Assembly: GCA_016235545.1 (NCBI GenBank)
Contig: JACRKB010000311.1
Span: 1-45,876 of the forward strand
Reading direction: 5' to 3'
Source of the DNA: Verrucomicrobiota bacterium
GTDB taxonomy: Bacteria; Verrucomicrobiota; Verrucomicrobiia; Limisphaerales; SXTU01
Length of the DNA: 45,876 nt
A program made the position numbers and the translations under genes. Below are positions 32,968-41,343 of this stretch, piece after piece. The first letter of the stretch is position 1. Each line of letters starts with the position of its first letter. Below the pieces are notes generated by a model that worked only from the letters and a program-made list of their open reading frames with translations, made no database searches and was not told the origin of the DNA.

Positions 32968-34362
32968 CTACACCATCACCTCGGTGATGGCTTTGCCGTA
33001 GGTGATGGGAACGGGGCGGTTGAGCGTGTCGCGGACTTCGGTGTGCGGGTCAATCCCGAGCAGGTGGTAGATCGTCGCGGCGAGGTCGTCGGGCTTCACC
33101 GGCTTGTCGGCGGGATATTCGCCGTGCTTGTCGGACGCGCCATAAACAAAGCCCTTCTTCACTCCCGCGCCCGCCAGCAACGCCGTGTAGCACTGCGGCC
33201 AGTGGTCGCGGCTGATGTTCGCGTTGATGCGCGGTGTGCGACCGAACTCGCCCACCCACACCACGAGCGTCGTGTCCAGCAGGCCGCGTGAGTCGAGGTC
33301 GTTGAGGAAGGTCGGCAACGTCTGGTCGGTGATGGGCAGGTGGCGCTTCTCGATGATGGGGAACATCCGCGTGTTGTTGAAGCCGTGCGTGTCCCAGCCG
33401 CCGTTGTCCGTGCTCTGTCCGCCGATGCTCTCGGAGAAATAAACCTGCACGAACTTCACGCCCGTCTCCACGAGCCGCCGCGCGAGCAGACAGCCCTGGC
33501 CGTAAGGCGTGCGACCGTAGGCGTCGCGGAGTTGGGCCGGCTCGGCTTCGAGATTGAAGGCCTCGCGAAGCTTTGTGGAGTGGAGCATCGCCAGCGCCTT
33601 GTCGTAGTAGGCGTCCAGCCCCCGCGCGGCGCTGGAGTAATCGAGCAGCCGCGTCTGCGCATCAATCACCTTCTGCAGCTCGCGACGCGACGCGAGCCGG
33701 TCGAACGAAAGATTTGCCGGCAGGCTCAACTCCGGCAGGCCGAAGCCCGGCTCGCTCGGGTCGCGCAGGACGAGCAGCGGGTCGTGGACCTTGCCGAGGA
33801 AGCTCGCGTGCTGCGCGGGCACAATGGAGCCATCCGAAATCGTGTAGGGAAATGCGGCGAACGTGGGCAGCTCGGGATTCTTGCCCGGCGCGAGCTTGTC
33901 CACGACGGAGCCGTAGGCGGGAAAAAGGTCAATCGAGTCCTTGAGCCGCTGGTCATCGGTGGCCGGCGCGTGCCCGGAGAGCGCGTAGTAGCCCGCCGAG
34001 TTGTGGTTCTTCATCGTGTGGTGCATGGACCGGATCAGCGTGACCTTGTCCATGACCTTCGCGGTGCGCGGGAGGAGCGAGTTGACCTGGATGCCGTCGG
34101 CGCTCGACGACATGGGCTTGTGCAAGCCGCGGATGCCCTCGGGCGCGTCGGGCTTCATGTCGAAGGTTTCGAGATGGCTCGGCCCGCCCCACTGGAAGAG
34201 GAAGATGACGGACTTCGCGCGCGCGACCGGGTTCTTCGCGGCCTTGGCCTCAGCGGCAAGCAGCTTGGGCAAGGACATGCCGAACATGCCCATGCCGCCG
34301 ACTTGCAGAAGACGGCGACGGGTCATCTGGAAGTCGAGCTGCGGCGTGCAGTGGGAGTTCAT
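32968..34362 (-). CDS. DUF1501 secreted protein (alkaline-phosphatase-like fold)
   Basis: 464-residue protein with a Tat signal (MTRRRLLQVGGMGMFGMSLPKLLAA). DUF1501 marks: VIFLFQWGGPSHLETFDMKPDAP, SMHHTMKNHNSAGYYALSGHAP, GVKFVQVYFS, NGGWDTHGFN, TTLVVWVGEFGRTPRINAN and GRDHWPQC-like SRDHWPQC. These carry the Asp/His residues of the sulfatase/phosphatase superfamily. DUF1501 proteins are usually paired with DUF1549/DUF1553 proteins, as here, in Planctomycetes and Verrucomicrobia; the substrate is not known. Spaced from its neighbours by a copy of the palindromic element. Confidence 0.93.
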   Translation of the reverse strand: MNSHCTPQLDFQMTRRRLLQVGGMGMFGMSLPKLLAAEAKAAKNPVARAKSVIFLFQWGGPSHLETFDMKPDAPEGIRGLHKPMSSSADGIQVNSLLPRTAKVMDKVTLIRSMHHTMKNHNSAGYYALSGHAPATDDQRLKDSIDLFPAYGSVVDKLAPGKNPELPTFAAFPYTISDGSIVPAQHASFLGKVHDPLLVLRDPSEPGFGLPELSLPANLSFDRLASRRELQKVIDAQTRLLDYSSAARGLDAYYDKALAMLHSTKLREAFNLEAEPAQLRDAYGRTPYGQGCLLARRLVETGVKFVQVYFSESIGGQSTDNGGWDTHGFNNTRMFPIIEKRHLPITDQTLPTFLNDLDSRGLLDTTLVVWVGEFGRTPRINANISRDHWPQCYTALLAGAGVKKGFVYGASDKHGEYPADKPVKPDDLAATIYHLLGIDPHTEVRDTLNRPVPITYGKAITEVMV

Positions 34363-34423
34363 TGCGTCAATGGTCTAACACCGGTGAGCAGACGCGGCAA
34401 GAGGGGTGAAGTTTCAGTCAGCG

Positions 34424-34574
34424 CTCTCATTAGCACCCGGCTTCAGCCGGGTGTCCGAGGCGAACAGCGAGCCGAACCGTTTCAACGGTTTGGCGGTGCG
34501 GAATGAAACCGTTGAAACGGTTTCATCTTCTGGGGCGTGCGTTACACCCGGCTGAAGCCGGGTGCTAATGAGAG
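34424..34574. repeat. Nested-palindrome element, copy C
   Basis: 151-nt copy between DUF1501 and the small membrane protein gene. Complete ends CTCTCATTAGCAC and GTGCTAATGAGAG; outer CACCCGGC/GCCGGGTG hairpins and inner ACCGTTTCAACGGT and GAAACCGTTGAAACGGTTTC hairpins. Confidence 0.93.
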
Positions 34575-34580
34575 GAAGGA

Positions 34581-34847
34581 TCAATCACCACCTCCATCTC
34601 CACCACCCGAGCCTCCGCTTTCTCCGAAATCGCCATCGGTGCCGCCGGTGCTGTCGCGATTGTCAGGAAGATTGTCTCCGCTGGAACTTCGCAGCGATTC
34701 ATTGGCACGCCTCTGATCCCAAAATCGCCACGAGGCGAAGGTGATCAACAACACCAGCAGTAACACCGCTATCATGCGGTGTCCGGCATACGCGAGGAAC
34801 AAGCAGGCCAAGAAGGCCACGATGATGATGTAGTCCAAGAACTTCAT
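34581..34847 (-). CDS. Small two-helix membrane protein with Gly/Asp tail
   Basis: 88 residues: two hydrophobic helices (DYIIIVAFLACLFLAYAG and IAVLLLVLLITFASW), a basic turn (DQRRANESLR) and an acidic glycine-rich tail ending GGSGGGDGGGD. Nothing catalytic is visible. It lies between the DUF1549/DUF1553 gene and copy C of the palindromic element, on the same strand, and ends 6 nt from the repeat. Codon usage is less GC-extreme than the neighbours. I do not recognise the family. Confidence 0.65.
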   Translation of the reverse strand: MKFLDYIIIVAFLACLFLAYAGHRMIAVLLLVLLITFASWRFWDQRRANESLRSSSGDNLPDNRDSTGGTDGDFGESGGSGGGDGGGD

Positions 34848-34881
34848 TCGAGACCGCTTTCGGTTTGGCTACTGAGTCTGG

Positions 34882-37266
34882 CTACCTTCTCAACACAAAC
34901 TCCTTCGCGTTCACCAGCCCCCACAGCACGTCTTCGGTGCCGGAGCGGCGGTCCTTCGCCTGCTCGATGTGCGCGAGGGTCTTCGTCAGCTCCGTCTCGC
35001 TCGGCGCGCGGGTGAGGACGGACCAGTAGAGTTCAGTCACGAGGTCGCGGTTGGACTTCACGGCTTCGAGCAACGGGCCGAGCCGGTTGTCGGATTGCGT
35101 CAGCAACTCGTTCACCGCTGGGCCGGAAATCATCTGGAACGCCTGGCCCATTGTTGTCTCAGCGGAGCGCTCACAATCGCAGGTGGTGATGCGCGGCGGC
35201 TTGCCGAAGATGGCCATGAACGCGTCGGGCGAGAGCTGGGTGCGACGACCGCGCCGACCTTCGAGCCGCGCTCCGGGCAGCTCCGCCGCGCGCGTGCCTG
35301 CGGGAAAGTTGCGGAACTCCGGCGTCACACCCGTCACCTGGTGCAACGTGTCGAACAACTGCTCCGCCGTGAGCCGGCGCACCGACGCGCGCGCGTAGTT
35401 CAGCTCGTCGTCTCGGTTCGTTTCGTTTGGCTCGCTGGCGGTCTGGTAGGAGCGCGAGTTCATCACGAGGCGGATGACGTGCTTGAGGCTGAAGCCGCTC
35501 TGCACGAACTCGCCGGACAACGCCGCCAGCAGCGCGGGATGTGACGCGGGGTTCGTCGCGCGGAAGTCGTCAATCGGGTCCACGATGCCGCGGCCCATCA
35601 GGTGGAACCAGATGCGGTTGACCTGCGCGCGCGCGAAGAGCGGGTTGTCGGGCCGCGTCACCCACACCGCGAGCGCCTCCAGTTCGTCCTGCTTGTCGAA
35701 GTCCATCTTTGCCGCACCGAGGAAGCGCGGCTCGGCGCTCTTCTCCGTGCGCGGGTTCGTCACGCTGCCCTTGCGCGCGAGGTAGACAATCTGCTCGCCG
35801 ACGAACTCGTGCTTGTCGTTCGTGTCGCGGCGCGCGTTCTTGAGAATCTTGTAGTCCACGCGCGCAAAGAGCGCGGCCCAGTCGTAGTAATCGTCCTGCG
35901 TCCAGCGGTCGAACGGGTGGTTGTGGCACTGCGCGCACTGGAGCCGCGTGCCGAGGAAGACCTGCGCCGCCGCCTCCGCGCGGATGACCGGCGTGCGGTT
36001 GGCGCGGTAGAAATTCGCCTCCGGGTTCGCGTAAGTGCTGCCGCGCGACGCGATCAGCTCGCGCGCGAACTGGTCCATCGGCTTGTTGCCCGCGATGCTC
36101 GCGCGCAGCCAGCGGTGGAAGTCCTGCACGCCCTTCGAGTCGAGGGCCTTCTCCTCCACGCGCAGCAGGTCCGCCCACTTGAGCGCCCAGAAGTCGGCGA
36201 ACTCGGGGCGTTCGAGCAGCTCGTCGCTCAGCGCGGCGCGTTTGGTGAGCATCCTCTCATTAGCACCGGGCTTCAGCCCGGTGGAAGTTGTCCCGAAACG
36301 CGGAGCCGTTTTAACGGCTTCTGACGTGCGAGAAGCCGCTTCAGCGGCTGATGTGTTCTTGGGAGCGGGATTCACCGGGCTGAAGCCCGGTGCCAATGAG
36401 AGCGGCGAAGCAGAACTGCCGACGAACTTCCTCGCCTCCTCGGCAGTCGGCAGGATGCCGAGCAAATCCAGATACGCGCGGCGGAGAAACACTTCATCGC
36501 TCGCCAACGCGCTCGGGTTCATCCGCAGCGTCTGGAGCTTCGCGTAAATCTCCCGGTCAATGAAGTTGTGCGGCTGCGCGTTCGCCCACTTGTAGCCCGG
36601 CCGCGCGGGCACGAAGGCCAGCCGCACCGGCTCCTGCAAGTGCAGGAAGCGCACGAGCAGCGTCGTCTCGCCGGACTCCTTCCGCGTCACGCGACCGTGC
36701 GTGGAGACCTCCGCCACCGCCACGCTCACGACTTCGTAGCAGGCGATCTTCGTCACGTCGCGCGTCGAGCCGTCGGAGAACTTCGCCGTGACCTTCACCT
36801 CCACGGAGCTGGCTGGCTCGATGAGCACGCGCTCACTCGGCGTGACCTCCAGCGTCGCGAGCGTCGGCGCGCCGGGCGACTCGCGCCGGGCCCCGGCAGT
36901 GAGCCACTCGCGCAGCGTGCGATACTCCCACGAGTCCTTGTCGAAGCGCTTGCCTCCCTCGTGCGCGACCGCCTGCGTGGCCTTGAGCAGAAGAAGACTC
37001 TCCTCCGGCGACGTGGTGTTCACGCGCCGTCCGAACTGGTCCTGCACCAGCGCCGCGAAGTCGTAGTCCGGGTCGCCACCGCGCAGGGAAAGTTTGAAGC
37101 CGCCCTTGCCAGTCGCATTGCCGTGGCAGGTGCCGAGATTGCAGCCGGCCTTGGAGATCACCGCTGCCACGTCGGTCTGGAAGGTGACGGGAGCTGCGCG
37201 CAGCGCGCCAGCAAACGCCAGCCAGACGGCGGCAAGGCAAAGCAGACGGCGGTTCGCGGAGTTCAC
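34882..37266 (-). CDS. DUF1549/DUF1553 protein carrying an in-frame repeat element
   Basis: 794-residue exported protein. Signal peptide NRRLLCLAAVWLAFAGALRA; then a c-type-cytochrome-like segment (CNLGTCHGNATGKGGFKLSL), a BIG2-like Ig domain (LEVTPSERVLIEPASSVEVKV), DUF1549 (IDREIYAKLQTLRMNPSALA...LERPEFADFWALKWADLLR, with CAQCHNHPFDRW, a CxxCH motif) and DUF1553 (ALAVWVTRPDNPLFARAQVNRIWFHLMGRGIV to the end). Residues 289-338 are the translation of palindromic element copy D, in the loop where relatives go straight from the LPT(A/P)EEARKFV helix to KRAALSDELLERPE. GTG at 37266 is preferred over a TTG at 37329. Partner of the DUF1501 protein. Confidence 0.92.
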   Translation of the reverse strand: MNSANRRLLCLAAVWLAFAGALRAAPVTFQTDVAAVISKAGCNLGTCHGNATGKGGFKLSLRGGDPDYDFAALVQDQFGRRVNTTSPEESLLLLKATQAVAHEGGKRFDKDSWEYRTLREWLTAGARRESPGAPTLATLEVTPSERVLIEPASSVEVKVTAKFSDGSTRDVTKIACYEVVSVAVAEVSTHGRVTRKESGETTLLVRFLHLQEPVRLAFVPARPGYKWANAQPHNFIDREIYAKLQTLRMNPSALASDEVFLRRAYLDLLGILPTAEEARKFVGSSASPLSLAPGFSPVNPAPKNTSAAEAASRTSEAVKTAPRFGTTSTGLKPGANERMLTKRAALSDELLERPEFADFWALKWADLLRVEEKALDSKGVQDFHRWLRASIAGNKPMDQFARELIASRGSTYANPEANFYRANRTPVIRAEAAAQVFLGTRLQCAQCHNHPFDRWTQDDYYDWAALFARVDYKILKNARRDTNDKHEFVGEQIVYLARKGSVTNPRTEKSAEPRFLGAAKMDFDKQDELEALAVWVTRPDNPLFARAQVNRIWFHLMGRGIVDPIDDFRATNPASHPALLAALSGEFVQSGFSLKHVIRLVMNSRSYQTASEPNETNRDDELNYARASVRRLTAEQLFDTLHQVTGVTPEFRNFPAGTRAAELPGARLEGRRGRRTQLSPDAFMAIFGKPPRITTCDCERSAETTMGQAFQMISGPAVNELLTQSDNRLGPLLEAVKSNRDLVTELYWSVLTRAPSETELTKTLAHIEQAKDRRSGTEDVLWGLVNAKEFVLRR
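36254..36402. repeat. Nested-palindrome element, copy D, translated within DUF1549
   Basis: 149-nt copy with ends CTCTCATTAGCAC (36254) and GTGCCAATGAGAG (to 36402; one change). Outer hairpins CACCGGGC/GCCCGGTG; inner hairpins GCCGTTTTAACGGC and AGCCGCTTCAGCGGCT. The inner right stem differs from copies A-C by paired substitutions. It is open in the DUF1549 frame and encodes residues such as SLAPGFSPVNPAPKN and TGLKPGANER. Confidence 0.93.
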
Positions 37267-37642
37267 GGTGGCAAAGCTAAAGTGCAATCGAGTGCCTGCA
37301 CAGACGCGTTTCGGGCAGCCGGGTTTCAACTCGAAGTCTTGCGGGGAGCGCGGGCGTCCGGAGTCTGCACTCGCATCTCAAAAGGCAGCGACGTGAAGAA
37401 CGCAAAGTTGCGCAGAGACCGAAGGGAAAGCTCCGTCTCCGCGTCTCTCTGCGGTCTCTGCGCCCTCTGCGTTAAAGCAAGTCATCTGGCCACTTTAGTT
37501 GCGGCTCCGCAGCGCCATGTCTCTGCGTTATCGGAAAGGCCCGCTTCGCCTGCTGCGTTCCAATTCAGCCGCTCACGCGGACATAGGCGCCCGCGCTTCA
37601 AGCTGCGGTTTCCCCTGTCGCGTTGACTTGTTGAAGTGAGAC
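37267..37642. other. Divergent intergenic region with an inverted GCAGAG repeat
   Basis: 376 nt between the divergent DUF1549 and M16 genes; no gene supported. It contains GCGCAGAGACCG (37410-37421) and its exact complement (37452-37463), flanked by imperfectly paired AACGC/GCGTT-type ends (37399-37473), another GCAGAG-rich repeat class. Both promoters must lie here. TTGACT at 37624-37629 resembles a -35 box but no convincing -10 follows. Confidence 0.6.
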
Positions 37643-40252
37643 ATGGGACTGGCTACCTTCCGCGCCCTGACTATGGCTGTTGCCCGCGCATCTCATCGCT
37701 CGACGAGTTCCTCCGCCTCCCTCCCCGCCATCCCGCCCGGCACCACCGTCACCACGCTCGACAACGGCCTGACCGTCATCTTGCGCGAGGACCGCTCCGC
37801 GCCGGTCGTGTCCGCGCAGGCTTGGGCGCAGACGGGCAGCGTGCATGAGGGACGCTGGCTCGGTGCGGGCTTGAGCCATGTGCTCGAGCACATGCTCTTC
37901 ATGGGCACCGCCACGCGGCCGCCGGGGCAGATTGACCGCGAGGTGCAGGACGTCGGCGGCTACATGAACGCCTACACGAGCTTCGACCGCACGGTGTATC
38001 ACATCGACGCCCCGAACACCGGCGCGCGCGTCGCCGTGGACGTGCTCTGCGACATCATGCAGCACGCCGCGTTGCCCGATGACGAGCTGAAGAAGGAGCT
38101 CGATGTCATCCGCCGCGAGATGGACATGGGCCACGACGACCCCGGCCGCCGCGCGGGCCGCCGGCTCTTTGAGACGGCCTACACACGCAGCCCGTATCGC
38201 TTCACCGTCATCGGCTACCGCGACATCTTCGACATGTTGAAGCGCGAGGACATCGTCAGCTACTACCGCGAGCGTTACGCGCCGAACAACGTCTTCTTCC
38301 TCGTCGTGGGCGACATCGTGGCCGCCGACGTGCTCGTGCAAATCAAGGCGGCTTGGGCGAAGTCTCCCTCCCGCGCCATCCCGCCGATGGTCCTGCCCGA
38401 AGAGCCTTCGCAAGCCGCTGCGCGCGAGGTCGTCGAGGAAGCGCCCATCGAGCTCGGCCACTTCCATTTCTCTTGGCACACCCCCGACGTGCGGCACGCG
38501 GACATTCCCGCGCTCGACGTGCTGGCCACCTTGCTCGGCAATGGCCGCAGCTCGCGGCTCTTCCAAAACGTCCGTGAGAAAAAGGCCCTCGCCCACTCCG
38601 CCGACGCGTGGACTTACAACCCCGGCCTGCCCGGCCTCTTCGGCATGAGCGGCGTGGTGGACGCGGACAAGTTCACCGCAGCCAGCGCTGCGATGCTCAC
38701 CGAGGTGGAGCGGATGAAGGCGAAACCCGTGTCGCAGGCCGAGCTGTCGAAGGCCGTGAAGCAGTTCACCGCGGGCACGCTCGCGACGCGCAAGACGATG
38801 GCCGGTCAGGCGGCGGACCTCGGCGGCAACTGGCTCGCCGCCAGCGACCTGAACTTCTCCCACCGCTTCCTCGACGCCGTGCGCCGCCTGAAGCCCGCGG
38901 ACTTGCAGCGCGTCGCGCGCAAGTATCTCACGCCCGAAAACCGCACGCTCTACGCGCTGCTGCCCGAGGGCACCGCGCCCAAGCGCACGTCGAGCGTCGA
39001 GGTCAGCACGCACAACGACACTCGCAAGTTCACGCTGCCGAACGGCCTTCGCCTGCTCGTGAAGGAAGACCATCGCCTGCCCTTCGTCCACTTCCGCGCC
39101 GGCCTGCGCGGCGGCGTGCTGGCCGAGACGGCGGCCAACTGCGGCGCGAGTTCCATGCTGGCCAAGGTGATGATGAAGGGCACCAAGACCCGCACCGCCG
39201 AGCAGCTCGCGACGGAAATCGAAAGCGTCGGCGGCAGCCTCGACACCTACAGCGGCAACAACAGCTTCGGCGCGACGGCGGAAGTCTTGCGCGAGGATTT
39301 CGACCTCGGCCTCGAACTCCTGACCGAGGTGCTGCTTCGCCCGTCCTTCCCCAAGGCCGAACTGGAGCGCGAGCGCGAGATTCAGTTGGGAAACCTCCGC
39401 CACCAGCGCGATGAATTGCTCACGAGCTGCTTCAAGCTGATGAAGCGCACGCTCTTCGGCGACACCGGCTACGGCCTCGATTCCCTCGGCACCGAAGCAA
39501 CTGTGAAGGCCATGCAAGTCGCCGACCTCGCTGAGTTGCACAAACAACTCGTCACGCCCGACAACTGCGTCCTCGCCATCTACGGCGCAGTGGAGACGAA
39601 GCGAGTTGAGTCGGCAGTGAAGAAAGTGTTCGCGAAGTGGCGAACTGCTGCGCACGCAAACCCCATCCGCCAGACCCCAAACCCCATCCCCTCCCAACTC
39701 CGTCGCGCCTCCGACACGCGGGACAAGAAGCAAGCCGTCCTCGCCATCGGCTTCCCCGGCACGACGATGCACCACGCGGACCACTATGCGCTCGACCTGA
39801 TTCAGGAGGCATGCAGCGACATGGGCTCCCGGCTCTTCACGCGCATCCGCGAGAAGCTGGGCCTGGCCTACTACGTCGGCGCGCAGCACCTCGCCGGGCT
39901 GGTTCCCGGCTCCTTCGCGTTCTACTGCGGCACGTCGCCGGAGAAGGCCGCGCTGGTGGAGAAAGAGCTGTTGGCCGAAGCCGAGTTGCTCCGCACGGAC
40001 GGCTTGACCGAGGAAGAGCTGAAGCGCGCGAAGGCGAAAATCATCGGCCAGAAGAAAATCTCCCGCCAGGACCTCGGCGGTCAGGCGATGCTCCACGCCC
40101 TCGACGAGCTCTACGGCCTCGGCCACACGCACCATTTGGCGGACGACGCACACTACGAAGCCGTGACGCTCGCCGAGGTCCGCGCCGTCGCCGCGCGCTA
40201 CTTCCTCCCCAAGGCCAGCGCCGTCGCCGTCATCAGCGGGCCAGTCGCATGA
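37643..40252 (+). CDS. M16-family zinc peptidase, fused two-domain (pitrilysin-like)
   Basis: 869 residues made of two M16 units. The N-terminal half has the inverted zinc motif HXXEH in LSHVLEHMLF (His79, Glu82, His83) and the downstream glutamate region ELDVIRREMDMG. The C-terminal half (about 460-869) has the same fold (FTLPNGLRLLVKEDHRLPFVHFRAGLRGG) but its HXXEH place reads AANCGASSML, so it is the usual inactive half that helps close the chamber; the RxxxY-like block REKLGLAYYVGA is present. No signal peptide is seen, so a cytoplasmic location is likely. ATG at 37643 is used; ATG at 37673 is possible. A 7-bp array encodes HANPIRQTPNPIPSQL. Overlaps the next gene by ATGA. Confidence 0.93.
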   Translation: MGLATFRALTMAVARASHRSTSSSASLPAIPPGTTVTTLDNGLTVILREDRSAPVVSAQAWAQTGSVHEGRWLGAGLSHVLEHMLFMGTATRPPGQIDREVQDVGGYMNAYTSFDRTVYHIDAPNTGARVAVDVLCDIMQHAALPDDELKKELDVIRREMDMGHDDPGRRAGRRLFETAYTRSPYRFTVIGYRDIFDMLKREDIVSYYRERYAPNNVFFLVVGDIVAADVLVQIKAAWAKSPSRAIPPMVLPEEPSQAAAREVVEEAPIELGHFHFSWHTPDVRHADIPALDVLATLLGNGRSSRLFQNVREKKALAHSADAWTYNPGLPGLFGMSGVVDADKFTAASAAMLTEVERMKAKPVSQAELSKAVKQFTAGTLATRKTMAGQAADLGGNWLAASDLNFSHRFLDAVRRLKPADLQRVARKYLTPENRTLYALLPEGTAPKRTSSVEVSTHNDTRKFTLPNGLRLLVKEDHRLPFVHFRAGLRGGVLAETAANCGASSMLAKVMMKGTKTRTAEQLATEIESVGGSLDTYSGNNSFGATAEVLREDFDLGLELLTEVLLRPSFPKAELEREREIQLGNLRHQRDELLTSCFKLMKRTLFGDTGYGLDSLGTEATVKAMQVADLAELHKQLVTPDNCVLAIYGAVETKRVESAVKKVFAKWRTAAHANPIRQTPNPIPSQLRRASDTRDKKQAVLAIGFPGTTMHHADHYALDLIQEACSDMGSRLFTRIREKLGLAYYVGAQHLAGLVPGSFAFYCGTSPEKAALVEKELLAEAELLRTDGLTEEELKRAKAKIIGQKKISRQDLGGQAMLHALDELYGLGHTHHLADDAHYEAVTLAEVRAVAARYFLPKASAVAVISGPVA
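39656..39697. repeat. Heptanucleotide array H7 inside the M16 peptidase
   Basis: Six units GCAAACC, CCATCCG, CCAGACC, CCAAACC, CCATCCC, CTCCCAA. The array is 42 nt (14 codons) and lies between two folded segments of the inactive half, a likely surface loop. Confidence 0.8.
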
Positions 40253-41343
40253 TCCACACTGCCTCTCTTGCTGGCGATATCCGGGGCAACGCAACGAGCG
40301 CACCGGGCAAGTCCCTCGCCCGAATCTCGCTGTCACTGCTCGTCCTTTGCGTCAGCTTGCTTTGCTGCGCGGGCGGAGCCGAGCCCCTCGACACCCGCGC
40401 AGCCTTCCTCAAACTCCTCGAGCGTCCGGGCGTTGAGCTGGCAGCCGAAGTCAAACCACCCACCGGCACGAATGGAATGCTCACGACGCATTTTTCCTTC
40501 GCGTCAGAGGCGGGCATTCGCGTGCCGGGGTTGCTGATGAAACGCGGCGAGGCGAAAGGCCGGCGGCCCGTTGTCATCGTGCTGCACGGCACCGGGGCGA
40601 ACAAAGAGAACCAGTTGCCGCTGCTGCACGACCTCGCCAAGCGCGGCTTCGTCTCGGTGGCGATTGACGGACGCCACCACGGCGCGCACACGAAGGCGGG
40701 CAGCGGTTCCGCCGAGTATCACGAGGCAATTCTCAACGCTTGGTTCGGCAGCAGGAAACTTCCCTTCCTCTACGACACCGTCTGGGACGTGATGAGGCTC
40801 GTGGATTTCCTAGCGACGCGCGAGGACGTGGACGCCGCGCGCATCGGCCTCATCGGCTTCTCGAAGGGCGGGATGGAGGGCCACCTCGCCGCCGCCGCCG
40901 ACCCGCGCATCGCCGTCGTGGTGCCGTGCATCGCGGTGCAAAGCTTCCGCTGGGCGCTGGACAACGAGAGCTGGCGCTCGCGCGTGGATACCTTCAAGCC
41001 CGCCATCGAGGCCGCTGCGAAGGACGAGGGCGAAGTGGTCAACGCCGCGTTCGTGCGCCGCTTCTACGACCGCGTGGTGCCCGGCATTTACGGCCAGTTC
41101 GACGGCCCCGCGACGCTCCCGCTCATCGCGCCTCGCCCGCTGCTGGTCATCAACGGTGACGCCGACCCACGCACGCCGATGCCGGGAGTGAACGAATGCC
41201 TCGCCACCGCGCGCACAGCCTACCGCGCTGCTGGCGCGGAGCCGAGGCTGCAGGTCATCCTCCAGCCGCAGACCGGCCACAAGGTCACGGTCGAGGCGCG
41301 GCAGGCTGCCGTGGATTGGTTCATCAAGTGGTTGCGCCCGTGA
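40249..41343 (+). CDS. Secreted alpha/beta hydrolase (dienelactone hydrolase / acetyl esterase-like)
   Basis: 364-residue protein with an N-terminal export signal (ISLSLLVLCVSLLCCAGGA). The catalytic triad of the fold is visible: nucleophile Ser in LIGFSKGGMEGH, Asp in VINGDADPRTP and His in QTGHKVT; the oxyanion segment is VLHGTGANKEN. Substrate unknown; overall layout is like the large esterase/dienelactone hydrolase group. Its ATG overlaps the M16 stop (ATGA) and its stop overlaps the DUF1415 GTG start, so the three genes are translationally linked. Confidence 0.88.
   Translation: MIHTASLAGDIRGNATSAPGKSLARISLSLLVLCVSLLCCAGGAEPLDTRAAFLKLLERPGVELAAEVKPPTGTNGMLTTHFSFASEAGIRVPGLLMKRGEAKGRRPVVIVLHGTGANKENQLPLLHDLAKRGFVSVAIDGRHHGAHTKAGSGSAEYHEAILNAWFGSRKLPFLYDTVWDVMRLVDFLATREDVDAARIGLIGFSKGGMEGHLAAAADPRIAVVVPCIAVQSFRWALDNESWRSRVDTFKPAIEAAAKDEGEVVNAAFVRRFYDRVVPGIYGQFDGPATLPLIAPRPLLVINGDADPRTPMPGVNECLATARTAYRAAGAEPRLQVILQPQTGHKVTVEARQAAVDWFIKWLRP

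Noticed and set aside
37624-37652. Sigma-70 promoter for the M16 gene based on TTGACT.
   Set aside because: No acceptable -10 box at 16-18 bp, and the ATG would fall within the promoter.
39637-40248. Upstream extension of the alpha/beta hydrolase frame into the M16 gene.
   Set aside because: It overlaps conserved M16 sequence in another frame; the ATG at 40249, overlapping the M16 stop, precedes a normal signal peptide.
37598-40336. A 912-codon open frame on the - strand opposite the M16 peptidase.
   Set aside because: Antisense shadow of a high-GC gene; composition is Arg/Val/Glu-rich without motifs, while the + strand has HXXEH and continuous homology.
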